Source of the DNA: Gigantopelta aegis
Taxonomy: Eukaryota; Mollusca; Gastropoda; Neomphalida; Peltospiridae
Direction: 5' to 3'
Assembly (NCBI RefSeq): GCF_016097555.1
Contig: NC_054706.1
Location: 74,430,674-74,494,673 of the forward strand
DNA: 64,000 nt
The notes beneath the pieces were generated by a model that was not told the DNA's origin, did no database searches, and saw only the letters and a list, made by a program, of their open reading frames with translations. This document shows, in pieces, positions 33,855 through 60,815 of this stretch. Made by a program: the position numbers and the translations under genes. Every line of letters begins with the position of its first letter. Position 1 is the first letter of the stretch.

Positions 33855-34135
33855 TATTGAAATTTGTTTTGTTCAACGACACCACTAGAGCACATTGATT
33901 AATTAATCACTAGCTATTGGATGTCAAACATTTGGTAACTCTGATATGAGTATTGGAGAAGAAACCCGCTACATTAGCAATGGATCTTTTATATGTACTT
34001 TCCCACAGGCCACTGACCAGTTCTGGTGCATTAGTTGGAACGACCAAGAAATCAATTGGTTGAATGGATCCATCGAGGTTGTTCGATCCTGCGACGCGAA
34101 CACTCAAACGACTGAGCTGAAACCCACTCCCTAAG
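33855..34135 (-). mobile_element. SINE inserted into the helicase-bearing element
   Basis: Minus strand: AATTTGTTTTGTTCAACGAC and CACTAGAGCACATTGATTAA at the tail, ATGGATCTTTTATATG in the body, GTTCGATCCTGCGACGCGAA (B box) at the head. It postdates the host element. Confidence 0.8.
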
Positions 34136-35341
34136 AAATATGCGGAAATGACTCAAATGTGAAACTGTGGTGTAATATCTCATTAAAAAGCAAAAAGAAA
34201 AATAAAGAAGAAAAAGGCGGTAGGATACTAGTAAATTAAGTAATAAAAATAGTTCAAATTTTGTTTTGGGTTGGTTGTAAGTATTCTGTTTGCTTAATAA
34301 ATAATTTCATATGAACGATCGTTTTATCCAAGCAAATGTAAATCACATATATGTATGGTAGTTAATAATTATCGACAATGAATTAACCTACGTAGAACAC
34401 AGCCCAATTGTTTTCAACAACTGAACAAAGACCGATTCTGTAACACAATACTCAATGATCAGTTGTAGACAAGAGTTCCGTCATAGTAGACAAGCTGACG
34501 CCTAGGGACCGATGGCGATGAGTTTCGCCGTATGCATGTATGGCCACAAATGACTGCCAGGTCCGATGTCGGGAATTAACCTGCTTATATCAGTTTGATG
34601 TTCAAGTACGCTACCACGATTTCTGATCAGGGCCACAAACTGTACTCAGAACGAGAGGGTGTGTGGGAGTTTTAAAAAAAGGTTTAGAACTTTTTTCAGC
34701 GTAGAATGTAGCCACAATTAATGAGATTACCCATCGGTACGCATTGGCAGTTAACAGTACGACAATGATATTTGTCGCTGATTTACAAGTTCTTTTTTGA
34801 CTGACGATTTGTTTATGAAAATAATAACCGCTTGATATGAGACGGCCCCTGTAACTGCTGCACAAGGCGGAATCGCCCAGTGCGCGATCACGTGGTCTAC
34901 GTCTCGAAATAGAACGCCGAGCTTTGCAATTGTTGCGACGGAGTGTCACGAAGCGTAGCTGAATGTGGGTGCTGTCGGGTTTCTTTCTGTAGTAAGTGTA
35001 TTAGTGATTAATATGTGGATTTTTTTGTATCACTTAACTCGAAAATGATTGATGTAAAGGTATTTGACGTCAAACATAGGATTGTTGTGGTATTAGAGCG
35101 GGACTCGTTGCCTACCGTTTGGTAGTCAGGAATTGCCAAAAAAAGACATAGGTTGGTCTCTGACTGTAATGAGAGCGTGTTTATGTCCAAATGTCCGTCT
35201 AGCTCTCTTACAGTCAGAGTACTCGGGCTAGTATGTATACATGTAGTTGTGGGCACGTAACTCCGCAAAAACTCCTGTACTGTGTCTGCTATGGATATTA
35301 CGCGAGTTTTGGCACAGTAACGTGTCCACAACTAGGGTCAG

Positions 35342-35482
35342 GGAAAAATATCCGCCCGGTCCCCCCTTCCCCTAACCCTAACCCTAACCCTAACTCCAAC
35401 CCTAGTCCTAACCCCAGCCATAACCCTAACCCTCAACTCTAACTAAAAATAATAATGGAGGGGACCGGGCGGATATTATACC
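35342..35482. mobile_element. 141-bp inverted-repeat element with telomere-type core
   Basis: Ends GGAAAAATATCCGCCCGGTC and the complement of GGTATAATATCCGCCCGGTC pair over about 23 bases with two mismatches. It is flanked by the 8-base direct repeat AGGGTCAG (35334..35341 and 35483..35490). The core from about 35366 to 35440 is mostly CCCTAA and its variants, the animal telomere repeat. An 8-bp duplication suggests hAT-type mobilisation. Confidence 0.75.
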
Positions 35483-35685
35483 AGGGTCAGTAATGGAATA
35501 GTCATGTTCATATTCACCCACCAATGTCAGAAAATTATTTTTTGTTTTTTGTTTTCATGAAATACTTTTGCTGGTGATGTGGTGTCTTTTGTGGGACCTC
35601 TGAAGCCAGTAATAAATAGATAGACCAATCAAAATCTATCAAATATTTCCTCCAGAGACAGAGAGGGCGTCAGTCAGATAGGCTT

Positions 35686-36165
35686 GCGGTGAACTCGTAT
35701 GGAAAACTTACTCGTATGGGGGAAAATGCAGTGAACAAACGGATATATCCATAACTGTATAGCAACTTGTTTGTAGTTTTTATGCAGAGTTCGACAAATC
35801 CGCTAGCCCAACGTTCATGGCATTGGTTAGTGGTTTTTAAGTTCGGGCTGGTGAGAAACGCAAAACATGCATGCATTGTTTACGGTTTCAGTTGCAGGAA
35901 ATAAGTCTAATGACATGCGTGTTTTAATTATAGGTGACTGCCTTTGACGCACAAACTGCGGTTGACACGCCAATAGTTGACTGATGGGGACATAAATAAG
36001 AAGCATGTATACAAAACAAGTGTCAAAATACACATTTAAGAGAAATATCAAAGTTAGTATATCTGCATACATCCCCATACAAGTTCACCGTTATTTTTTC
36101 CATACGAGTTCGTTTTCCATACGAGTTTTTCGTTCATACGAGTTTGTTTCCATACGAGTTCACCG
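35686..36165. mobile_element. Candidate inverted-repeat element with iterated CCATACGAGTT motif
   Basis: GCGGTGAACTCGTATGGAAA at 35686 is reverse-complementary to the right end near 36147..36166. Near each end the short motif CCATACGAGTT is repeated (two copies on the left, five on the right). No clear target duplication. The design resembles 1375..2250. Confidence 0.55.
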
Positions 36166-36239
36166 CATCCCGTCAGAGATCTCACAAAATACACCATCAG
36201 GAATCACCAAACAAAATACTGAACTGACTTGGTAGGACT

Positions 36240-36374
36240 ATGATTTGGAATAATCTTTGTAAAGTTTGTTGGACGTGTCCGGGTGCCGATGGAGTAGAGC
36301 CGGAGTGGATGTATCATTGTCAACATGGACATGGAAAACATACATTACAATATTCTGAATGGGTTTTTAAATAG
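36240..36374 (+). CDS. Small Cys/His-rich open frame of unknown nature
   Basis: A 44-residue frame with ordered cysteines and histidines: CKVCWTCPGADG followed by MYHCQHGHGKHTLQYSEW. The C-x2-C-x2-C ... H-C-x2-H-x-H spacing looks like a zinc-binding fold, which is unexpected for random AT-rich DNA. No family recognised, no upstream or downstream exon assigned. It may be an exon piece of a larger gene, a fragment of a mobile element, or chance. Confidence 0.3.
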   Translation: MIWNNLCKVCWTCPGADGVEPEWMYHCQHGHGKHTLQYSEWVFK

Positions 36375-36569
36375 TATGAAAAGGGTGCGAAGTGGTATGA
36401 GGAGGAAGTTACAAAATAAATGTTTCAACATTTGCAACAATTTCTACTCAATAATAGAGGTCTATATATACGAAGTATTGATTATATGCTATATGTCCCC
36501 AAATTACTTGTAATAATCCATGTAGAATTGATTGCATTGTCAAGGAATACGTTTAAAAGTTTGTAAATA

Positions 36570-36660
36570 CTGATCGGGAATGGGCGCCGCCATCTTGGAT
36601 TTCGATCGGAAATTTCCGTTGATTTCCGTGAGCGCTCGGAAATAGTCACATTACGCCCAT
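36570..36660. promoter_or_regulatory. Promoter-like GC-rich patch with YY1 motif
   Basis: GGGCGCCGCCATCTTGG at about 36582 contains the canonical YY1 promoter element (AAGATGGCGGC on the minus strand), followed by two GGAAATTTCCG-like blocks. It is 2.8 kb upstream of the first U2AF2 exon found and could be its promoter, or belong to an unseen gene. Confidence 0.3.
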
Positions 36661-36989
36661 TTTCTGTTTTTTTTCTGATTTACACTAATAAGGTATGGAT
36701 GGTTTTTCATATTACCAAACCACGATGTAGAACACCTCTCCTAACTACATTTTTTACCTGAAGCAAACTTTTCACACTGAATTATTTTTAGGCAAATGCG
36801 TGCATAATTAAGTGAAAATAGAATGTTCTAGCATATTAATCTATTAACTTTTCTCATTGGCTATGTTTCCCGTATCAGAACCTATCAGAACCTATCAGAA
36901 AAGAGCTTTAAGACGGAGTTTGTACCCATTAAATGAGACAAATCTGGAGCCAGTTTTTGCGGAGACGCAATTCATGCCGTCACGAGTTA

Positions 36990-37170
36990 TCGTTCCTGTT
37001 GGTTCATGCTACTCATGTACCAGTTCGCCCCAAGTCGATTCTTCCCCAACTCGATTTGCCTGTTGGTCACCAAATATTTCAGTATTTGTCAGTTCACCCC
37101 AGGTACCAGATGTTTCGATCCCCCCCACAAGCCAGTTCGCCCCCAAATAGGATGTCAGTTCTCCCCCACA
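36990..37170. repeat. Degenerate CAGTTCGCCCC repeats
   Basis: The motif CAGTTCGCCCC, with variants, recurs six to seven times (37021, 37090, 37132, 37157 and others). A sparser related stretch is at 32455..32520. Possibly the end of another element with iterated subterminal motifs. Confidence 0.45.
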
Positions 37171-37405
37171 AAGGGGTTAGCCAAAGATGCATAATCAGCG
37201 TTCACGGTTATGTAGCTGATTAACCATTGAACACATTTTAAAATCAAATATGGTGGAGGTTTATTTTGTTTTATTTGTGATAGTTTGTAGATACTCACAA
37301 TTCTTTTTACTCAAATTATTTCTTTATTCTTAAATAAAACAATAAATGTTGATGTTCTTTATATGTGTAAAAGTGCTCTTTTTAATTTTATAAAACACAT
37401 ATATA

Positions 37406-38859
37406 CAGGGCTCACCCTGGATCAAAAATACCTGTAGCCAAAATATTAGCCAAATGGAATTTTTATTAGCCATATTGAAAATGCTTTAGCCAAATTTGTT
37501 TTACGCAGTACTGTATTGAGTATTTATATATGAATATGAAAATGTATCTTTTTGTCAGCTAATTGTGTACAAACTGGAATAAATAGGAATAACAAAACCA
37601 CAATGGGGGTAGGGGCAGTTAATATATTACTTTGATTTTTCAGCGGGGGGTGGGGTTGGGATGGGGTTATGCAATATCTTCAGAGTTTGAAGCCAGTACC
37701 CCATACACCCACCCCTACTTCTAAGGCCTATGACATTAAATTAACAAACATACAGAAATATGGGGGTGGGTTGGATGTTTATGGATGGTGGGGTTTTTTT
37801 CTTTCTTCCCAAATAAAAATTAGAGATTTTTTTTTTTTATATATATATAGAGCTTATTATTTCTTTAAATAGCAATCTTTGTTAGTTTCAAAAAAAAATT
37901 TCTTTGCTTTTTTTTTTAAGTGACCCGTCAATTCCCCACCCCAAACAATTTCATAATTTGTGCCATGTTGTTGCGGTTGATTTCAGCGTTGTGTTAAATG
38001 CTTGTTGTGATTTCTGCTTACAAAATTTAAATACTGCATGTTCATTTCCGGCGATCACGATCTGCATGGGTACGAAATTAACAAAGACAAAGGAATAAAC
38101 AAAAACTGCAGTTAGGTATTCATTGATGCGAATAACTATTGTTTTTCTACAAATTTACATCAAGATTTACTTTTGCGTAATCGTATTGTTTAATGTCCGC
38201 AACGATGTCTCTTGACACGCGGGTGTCGGCTGACTCTGACGCGTGACGTATGTTCCACCGAGAGCTGTCCTCAGTTCAGCCAACGAACGTTCTTCCTAAC
38301 GTTCGCGAACTATTTGATTGGTGTTCGTCGTATCCATTTGGTTTAACGTGAAGCGCACAAACCAGTCTAGCGAACGTTTTGTTTTCGCTCGGTCTGGCTG
38401 AACTCGGCCCTTGAGATGGCCTACATGTCTTTCGGCCCTGCACTGGCATGTGTATTCAAATTGACACGCATTGACTGTCTGTTTTTATTACTTTGGTTCA
38501 AAGATTTTACAAAGTAAAAATAACAAGCTACAGATCTTCCAGACATTGCTGTCATACATGCTGAATGCATGCCGTTAAAATTAATAACCGTGATTATTAA
38601 AATACGCAAACATCATAAGGCCTACGCTGTATTCTGCATGACACTGTTTCTCGTTACTGGTCGCGAGATCGCTATTACGCTAATTGAATATTTGGTAGTA
38701 TTATTATGTTTAAGGTGTCGGATAGATTATGTAACCGTTTGTTCACATCAGAAGACAGAAAATGGCTTAGCCAAAATTTTAGCCACTTGCAAATTTTATT
38801 AGCCATTTTTTGTAAAAATTAGCCATTGGCTAATTTGGCTACCGACAGCGCGAGCCCTG
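37406..38859. mobile_element. CAGGG-ended element, 1.45 kb
   Basis: Starts CAGGGCTCACCCTGG and ends CGCGAGCCCTG, flanked by TATATA on both sides (weak evidence because the flanks are TA-rich). Subterminal TTAGCCAAAT-type motifs recur in both arms, as in 8879..9059. An inner inverted pair (CTGTCCTCAGTTCAGCC near 38267 and GGCTGAACTCGGCCC near 38396) may be a second nested element. No transposase. Confidence 0.75.
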
Positions 38860-38865
38860 TATATA

Positions 38866-38932
38866 TACAATCAAATCACCAGTTTAATTAATATATATAT
38901 ATATATATATAGTAATTAAACTGGTGATTGTA
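38866..38932. repeat. Perfect hairpin around a TA microsatellite
   Basis: ATCACCAGTTTAATTA and TAATTAAACTGGTGAT are reverse complements on either side of about 20 bases of (TA)n, directly abutting the right end of the previous element. Confidence 0.7.
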
Positions 38933-39089
38933 TCATCGGTGCCCAGACTGACTCATGATCCGTCCAAATCGTGGAGAGACATTCAGGACAGAATGTGGAA
39001 TTATGGGACTAAACATTTGTTTTATTCCGTAGATGTTAGGTCCATTACAGCCTATTAGCTTTATTCAAATGCAGTGTTACTTGATGATC

Positions 39090-39200
39090 CATTTTATGGC
39101 CGATTGGTTGGAGCTCTCTACTACAGTGCCGATGGTTTGGAGTTCGAAACCAGGCCTTGGCATTATGTTGTTTGTAGTAGCTTAATGCAATAATCAGTTG
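39090..39200 (+). mobile_element. tRNA-like SINE head
   Basis: TGGCCGATTGGTTGGAGC (A-box-like) and GGAGTTCGAAACC (B box, perfect GGTTCGA-type core) about 35 bases apart. There is no cloverleaf acceptor stem, so this is a SINE or tRNA relic rather than a tRNA gene. Confidence 0.45.
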
Positions 39201-39394
39201 ACTATGCTAATTTAATACCCCAAATGTGGGGGGAAATACGGAACTCTTTCCGAAAATAGCTATAGGTCTTGCATTTTAAAAATAATTTGGTGAAATGTTT
39301 TGAGCTAGTTAAACAAAACTTTCCATCGTGTTTGTAATTCTCCTTAGTATGAATAGATGAGGTAATTCAAAGTGATTGTACTTCCTAATTGTAG

Positions 39395-56248
<16,854 letters not shown>

Positions 56249-56905
56249 TTGGTTGTTTTGAAACCGGTGTGGTTTTGCTGTACAATCAAACTGATGGGTT
56301 CTTGTTAACAGGACGTGGATGTGGCACAGCATTTTAATAAATGTGTTATTACTGCATGATATTGTTGACACTTTTACACGTGCTTCACCCATTTGAAGCG
56401 AAATGTGTAGATAAAGATATTGAAATGATTTGTTAAAAGAAAGTGGATTCACGCGGGCCATCGTCAGGAATTTTGGTGCGTTCTGTAGCTGGTTATATTC
56501 GGATTAATGAAATTTACATCCATATATGCAGCAGATTATGGTGAAAATTTATGCTGAAAAAAAGAATGTCATTAAATTGGAGACAGAAAATAGTGGGGAA
56601 ATATTTACAATGAAGCAGATATTGGTTTTGGTTTTTTAAAGAAGACATGTCTATAGGTAGTTTCTGATAGCAATTATTATTTCTTTCTTATGTTTTTTTT
56701 TGGGGGTGGGGGGGGGTTGTAGGGTGGGGCTTCTTCTGTTTAAGAACAATGTGTCCATCATTTACCCCATGGTGTGGTGGAGTAGGGGGAAATCACACGA
56801 GGACAATGTTGTCCTCTGTTGTATGAAAATATGTAAAAAACTTCGTTCACATATTCCTAATTTGAAAAATGCTAATATTTCTGACATCTTTGATCAATAA
56901 AAAAT
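56249..56905 (+). terminator. U2AF2 3' UTR and candidate polyadenylation signals
   Basis: AATAAA occurs at 56336 (88 bases after the stop) and AATAAAAAATATG at about 56896. A G-rich tract (GGGGGTGGGGGGGGG) at about 56700 lies between them. Either could be used. Confidence 0.45.
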
Positions 56906-57600
56906 ATGTATATTACTTTGGCTGAAAACAACAGTATTTCATCAAACTCGGTGTGCTAGAAACAGCTGTTTTCATAGTTATTTGTTCGAGATAAACCTTT
57001 TTTTTTTTTTTTTTTTTTTTTTAAAGTTTCTTAATTTTAGTGTTCTTTTTTTTTTTTTTTTTAAGTTTCTTAATTTTAGTGTTCCTTCAAAACTGCTCCA
57101 GTCTTTGTTCTTTGTTCACAGTAGCCACTACATTTCAAGACACTGTAAAAAAATTCATATTTTTGGTGGTTCTTGGCATACTCCTTTTGACATGGGGTAA
57201 TCTATATATACTTCGTTTTCATTTTATATACATTCTTCTCCAAAATTATTTGGGTAAAATTTCATACTTATTTCATTCTTCATATTACATTCATAAAAAG
57301 TGTTGTGTACGATATTTTATTTTATTGGGGAGATTTGATGTGTTTTGTACTGGAGTAACATAAATATGCACTTATTGTGACAGGCTTGGATATTTTCATT
57401 TCCCAGTGAGATGTGTAGTGTCCTGAGCTTCATAAATAATTGTGCCGTTTCACTTCAATTTTATCTGTCCCGTTTATTTTAAAATTCCCAGTCGCTGCTT
57501 GTTATTGTTCATTTGTCTCATCTTTTACCACATGCCAATTTGAAAAAAATAAACCTACTATCATACTTGTACTTTTTTGAGTGTTATTTTTTTTTAAACT
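56906..57600. other. Intergenic, poly(T) duplication
   Basis: A segment of long T run plus AAGTTTCTTAATTTTAGTGT is present twice in tandem (56998..57045 and 57046..57083). Otherwise AT-rich without a gene; AATAAA at about 57549. Confidence 0.5.
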
Positions 57601-57605
57601 CTAAA

Positions 57606-57785
57606 ATGGCGGGATGTAGCCCAGTGCTAAAGCGCTCATTTGATGAGGTTTGGGATTGATCTGCATCGTTAGGACCCATTGGGCTATTTCTTGTTCCAGC
57701 CAGTGCACTGTGACTGGTAGGCCTATATCAAAGGCTGTGGTATGTACTATCCTGTGCTAGATCGACATCCAATAGCTGATAATTA
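57606..57785 (+). mobile_element. tRNA-derived SINE, 3'-truncated
   Basis: GGGATGTAGCCCAGTGCTAA (A box), GGTTTGGGATTGATCTGC (B box region), TTGTTCCAGCCAGTGCACTG, ATCAAAGGCTGTGGTATGTA. Confidence 0.82.
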
Positions 57786-58199
57786 AAGGCATATTGTCAC
57801 AGATGGTTGACCTATTTAATATTCCAACAGTGTCACCTGAGAATCTATTAATGATTTGTTCCTAAAAATACTTTATTCAACCATAACCACATAACCACCA
57901 TATTCCACTTATTAATATTTTGGAATTTTTTTTTTAGTGCATTGTGGAAACTATAATTTATAAAACTAAAATTGCCGAGAGGGTTGACATGGATATCCAT
58001 CAATCATAGTTCAGTTTGGATAATAAAATATCAAGGTCTTTTATCACAAGTAAATGTAATTTCCATTTAATTTAATTTATTCATTTTGAGAGAAATGGTC
58101 TTTAAATCGGTGATAATATGCCTGTAATAAATTGCTCTAGTGGTGGTGTAAAACATTTTTTTGTCTAAATATATGAAGATTTTGTCCTCCAAAGACCGT

Positions 58200-58295
58200 G
58201 TGTCCAATTTGAATGAATGAATGTTCAACGACACCCCAGCACGAAAAATACATCGGCTATTGGGTGTCAAACTATGGTAATGCAAATAAATAAAG
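58200..58295 (-). mobile_element. Reversed SINE-type 3' end, variant tail
   Basis: GAATGAATGAATGTTCAACG, ACACCCCAGCACGAAAAATA, CATCGGCTATTGGGTGTCAA. The forward-strand counterpart of this tail is seen at about 7650..7680 (GGTGTCGTTAAACATTCATT). Confidence 0.6.
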
Positions 58296-58784
58296 TGATG
58301 ATCAACATCAATATAAAAATTCAAGACTTAAACAAAAACAGTGTAAAGAACTGTACAAAAACACAAATATCACAGAATTTTACGGATACTGAATCTTACT
58401 CAAAACTTCAATTTTGTGCTGTATTGGCCATTCTCAAAGAGAATGTTACACCCCTGCACCACGGTGAGGTTACAGCACACGCAGGGGTGTCCATTTATAA
58501 AATATTTGACACAAATGGTCTTAATAAATCTAGTGTTCTAGTGGTAAACAAAGCAATGTATTCTTTGACCGACGAGAATTCTCTCAAGTGATTCTTGCAA
58601 TCTTGGCAGTTCAAATGCTGGTGGAGAAAACTGGAGTTCTATCTTTTGCTTATGCCAAATGTATTGGGACGGAACACCAATACTGAAAAGTTGTCTTGCT
58701 GACACGTTCATATTTTGAATAAAATGGAAAAATGCTCAATTTACCAAAACAAATCCATTGTTTTTGTTACCCTTTCCCCAGATG

Positions 58785-59195
58785 GGCTATAGCTTAGTGA
58801 TATAATGCTCAAAAGGATGAATTATTCTGTGTTTGTCCCTGAAGTGGAAAATAAAGATTGGCAAGTTTACTCTTTTTTTCACCAAATGTTGAAATAGCTA
58901 TATTTTGGATACCAAATAACTCAATGTTTTATTGTCCTATAAGGGCCATTTTCCACGTATGCAGTTTTTGGTTATCCAGATGCTCAGTGCAGTTCTAAGT
59001 TGCCCAACTGCACTTATTCTGCATCAAAAACCATACACAAAAAATGGACCTATTGCACATTTATTTCATGATAAACCATTCTTCTTCTGCGATCCCAAAG
59101 CTATTCTCAGACTTCCAGTCCTGTTCCCGACGCCATATAACCATAAATAAAATGAGTGTATTGTTAAATGAACCATTTCCTTCCATCCAGTGCTG
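58785..59195 (+). mobile_element. SINE pieces flanking unassigned DNA
   Basis: 58787..58850 resembles a SINE head (GATGGGCTATAGCTTAGTGA), and 59128..59190 is a SINE 3' end (GACGCCATATAACCATAAAT, TTCCTTCC). They may be one SINE split by an insertion or two fragments. Confidence 0.5.
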
Positions 59196-59484
59196 TTCTC
59201 ACCAGGAAGTCTGCTGTCCATCGAAGAGACGTCGCCGGTCCCCAAATTAATTTTCCCACATATGTAATAATCAATATTATGACAAGACTATGTGTTGAAT
59301 TGTCCTATCACAAGAACAATATCAGGTGATCTTTAAAAAATGGAATATACAACACAAAAAATAAAAGAAACTGCAATGCTTAGAAGAATTAGTGCTCATT
59401 TATTCAAACAAGTTGATAAGTATTTTTACACCTGACTGGAGCACAAACAATTCTACAACTACATAATACAGGTGATGTGATTCT

Positions 59485-59825
59485 GTTAAACCCCATCTGA
59501 AGCCATCCACAGCAGATGGCCACGGGAAAGGCATCTCTTAATAACTCCACCCCCCCTTCATACAGGTGATGTGATACTGTTACAGCCCCACGTAAAACCA
59601 TCCACAGCAGATGGCCACGTGGAAGGCATCTCTTGACCACTCCCACCCATATAGGTGATATGATACTGTTACAGCACCAACTGAAGCCATCCACAGCAGA
59701 TGGCCATGGGAAAGGCATCTCTTGACCACTCCCACCCATATAGGTGATATGATACTGTTACAGCCCCAACTGAAGCCATCCACAGCAGATGGCCATGGGA
59801 AAGGCATCTCTTAACAACTCCCCCC
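59485..59825. repeat. ~91-bp tandem repeat, four copies
   Basis: Unit landmarks: ACAGGTGATGTGATACTGTT, GAAGCCATCCACAGCAGATG, GCCATGGGAAAGGCATCTCT, followed by a C-rich CTCCCACCC. It ends in a poly(C) run (about 59820..59840). The minus-strand open frames across it are repeat artefacts. Confidence 0.92.
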
Positions 59826-59849
59826 CCCCCCCCCCCCCCCGACTGAAAA

Positions 59850-60340
59850 TCCCTTAATAGGCGATATCACTGATACTCGCCCTTTCCCAGAGATAATGTA
59901 AATCTACCTCGCCTCATCTGAAATCTTACGTAGTAAATAGTTAACGTTAAACCATCACTGAGAATGTCTGCACCGTTTATACTAAGTGTAAAAATTAACA
60001 CTTGCCCCTGATGAATAGAACTTGCTGGGGACCAGTATAATTTAAATGAGTTCCTATTTTCTAATGTTAATTTAATTTTTCTCTTAAAATTTTATATTTA
60101 GGGATGACAGACCCATAAACCAAGTGACCCCCCCCCCCCCCAATCCTATTGTTTTTTCGTGATGATTTACAAATATTGCATATACATTAGTTACAATAAT
60201 AACAAGAGTCAAATTCTATAGGCTTCTAGCTTCAAGGCCAGTCCAAATACTAGTATTTCAAAATTTGTACCCCTTAAGCAGCGTTCTCATTATGTGATTA
60301 CAAAATTCGGAAAGTATTAGACTAAAGATTAAGGTGTTCT
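59850..60340. other. Intergenic, no gene seen
   Basis: AT-rich with a 14-base poly(C) run at about 60128. GCGTTCTCATTATGTGATTA near 60280 anticipates words in the following array. Confidence 0.4.
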
Positions 60341-60342
60341 CA

Positions 60343-60815
60343 AAGTACGATTTGATGACGTGCAACTAATCGCATAATGTAGTCTGATCTAAGACAGGGC
60401 GTAGGTGTACACCAATCACTTCAGGTGCTGTGGTGAGATGCAAGGTGACACGGACCTCTAAAGTACGATTTGATGATGTGCAACTAATCGCATAATGTAG
60501 TCTGATCTAAGACAGGGCGTAGGTGTACACCAATCACTTCAGGTGCTGTGGTGAGATGCAAGGTGACACGGACCTCTAAAGTACGATTTGATGACGTGCA
60601 ACTAATCGCATAATGTAGTCTGATCTAAGACAGGGCGTAGGTGTACACCAATCACTTCAGGTGCTGTGGTGAGATGCAAGGTGACACGGACCTCTAAAGT
60701 ACGATTTGATGACGTGCAACTAATCGCATAATGTAGTCTGATCTAAGACAGGGCGTAGATGTACACCAATCACTTCAGGTGCTGTGGTGAGATGCAAGGT
60801 GACACGGACCTCTAA
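60343..60815. repeat. 118-bp tandem repeat, four near-identical copies
   Basis: Starts at 60343, 60461, 60579 and 60697 with AAGTACGATTTGATGACGTG. Landmarks CTAATCGCATAATGTAGTCT, GACAGGGCGTAGGTGTACAC, GCAAGGTGACACGGACCTCT. Only two or three differences are visible among the copies, so the expansion is recent. Confidence 0.97.

Larger units (their letters stand above)
33003..35233. mobile_element. DNA transposon-like element with 405-bp inverted repeats and a helicase-frame remnant
   Basis: Arms 33003..33407 and 34829..35233 are exactly equal in length and nearly identical reverse complements. The tips are TACTAGTCCGAG and CTCGGGCTAGTA, flanked by the direct repeat TGTA (32999..33002 and 35234..35237). 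The 1.4-kb core starts 11 bases after the left arm with a RecQ-like helicase frame (33418..33590) and contains a SINE (33855..34135). No transposase is seen. A 4-bp duplication plus a helicase would fit the Academ superfamily, but this is only a suggestion. Confidence 0.8.

Noticed and set aside
34611-34949. A 112-codon frame in the right arm of the helicase-bearing element
   Set aside because: Its first half repeats the frame in the left arm (33287 onward) because the arms are inverted copies; no protein motif is seen.
35366-35440. A chromosome end
   Set aside because: The telomere-type repeats are short, degenerate and enclosed by inverted ends with unique sequence and genes on both sides; it is interstitial.
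39090-39150. A tRNA gene
   Set aside because: A- and B-box-like words are present, but no acceptor or anticodon stem pairing could be formed; treated as a SINE head.
59404-59807. Two overlapping 75-111-codon minus-strand frames rich in Trp and Cys
   Set aside because: They follow the 91-bp tandem repeat; no conserved protein motif.
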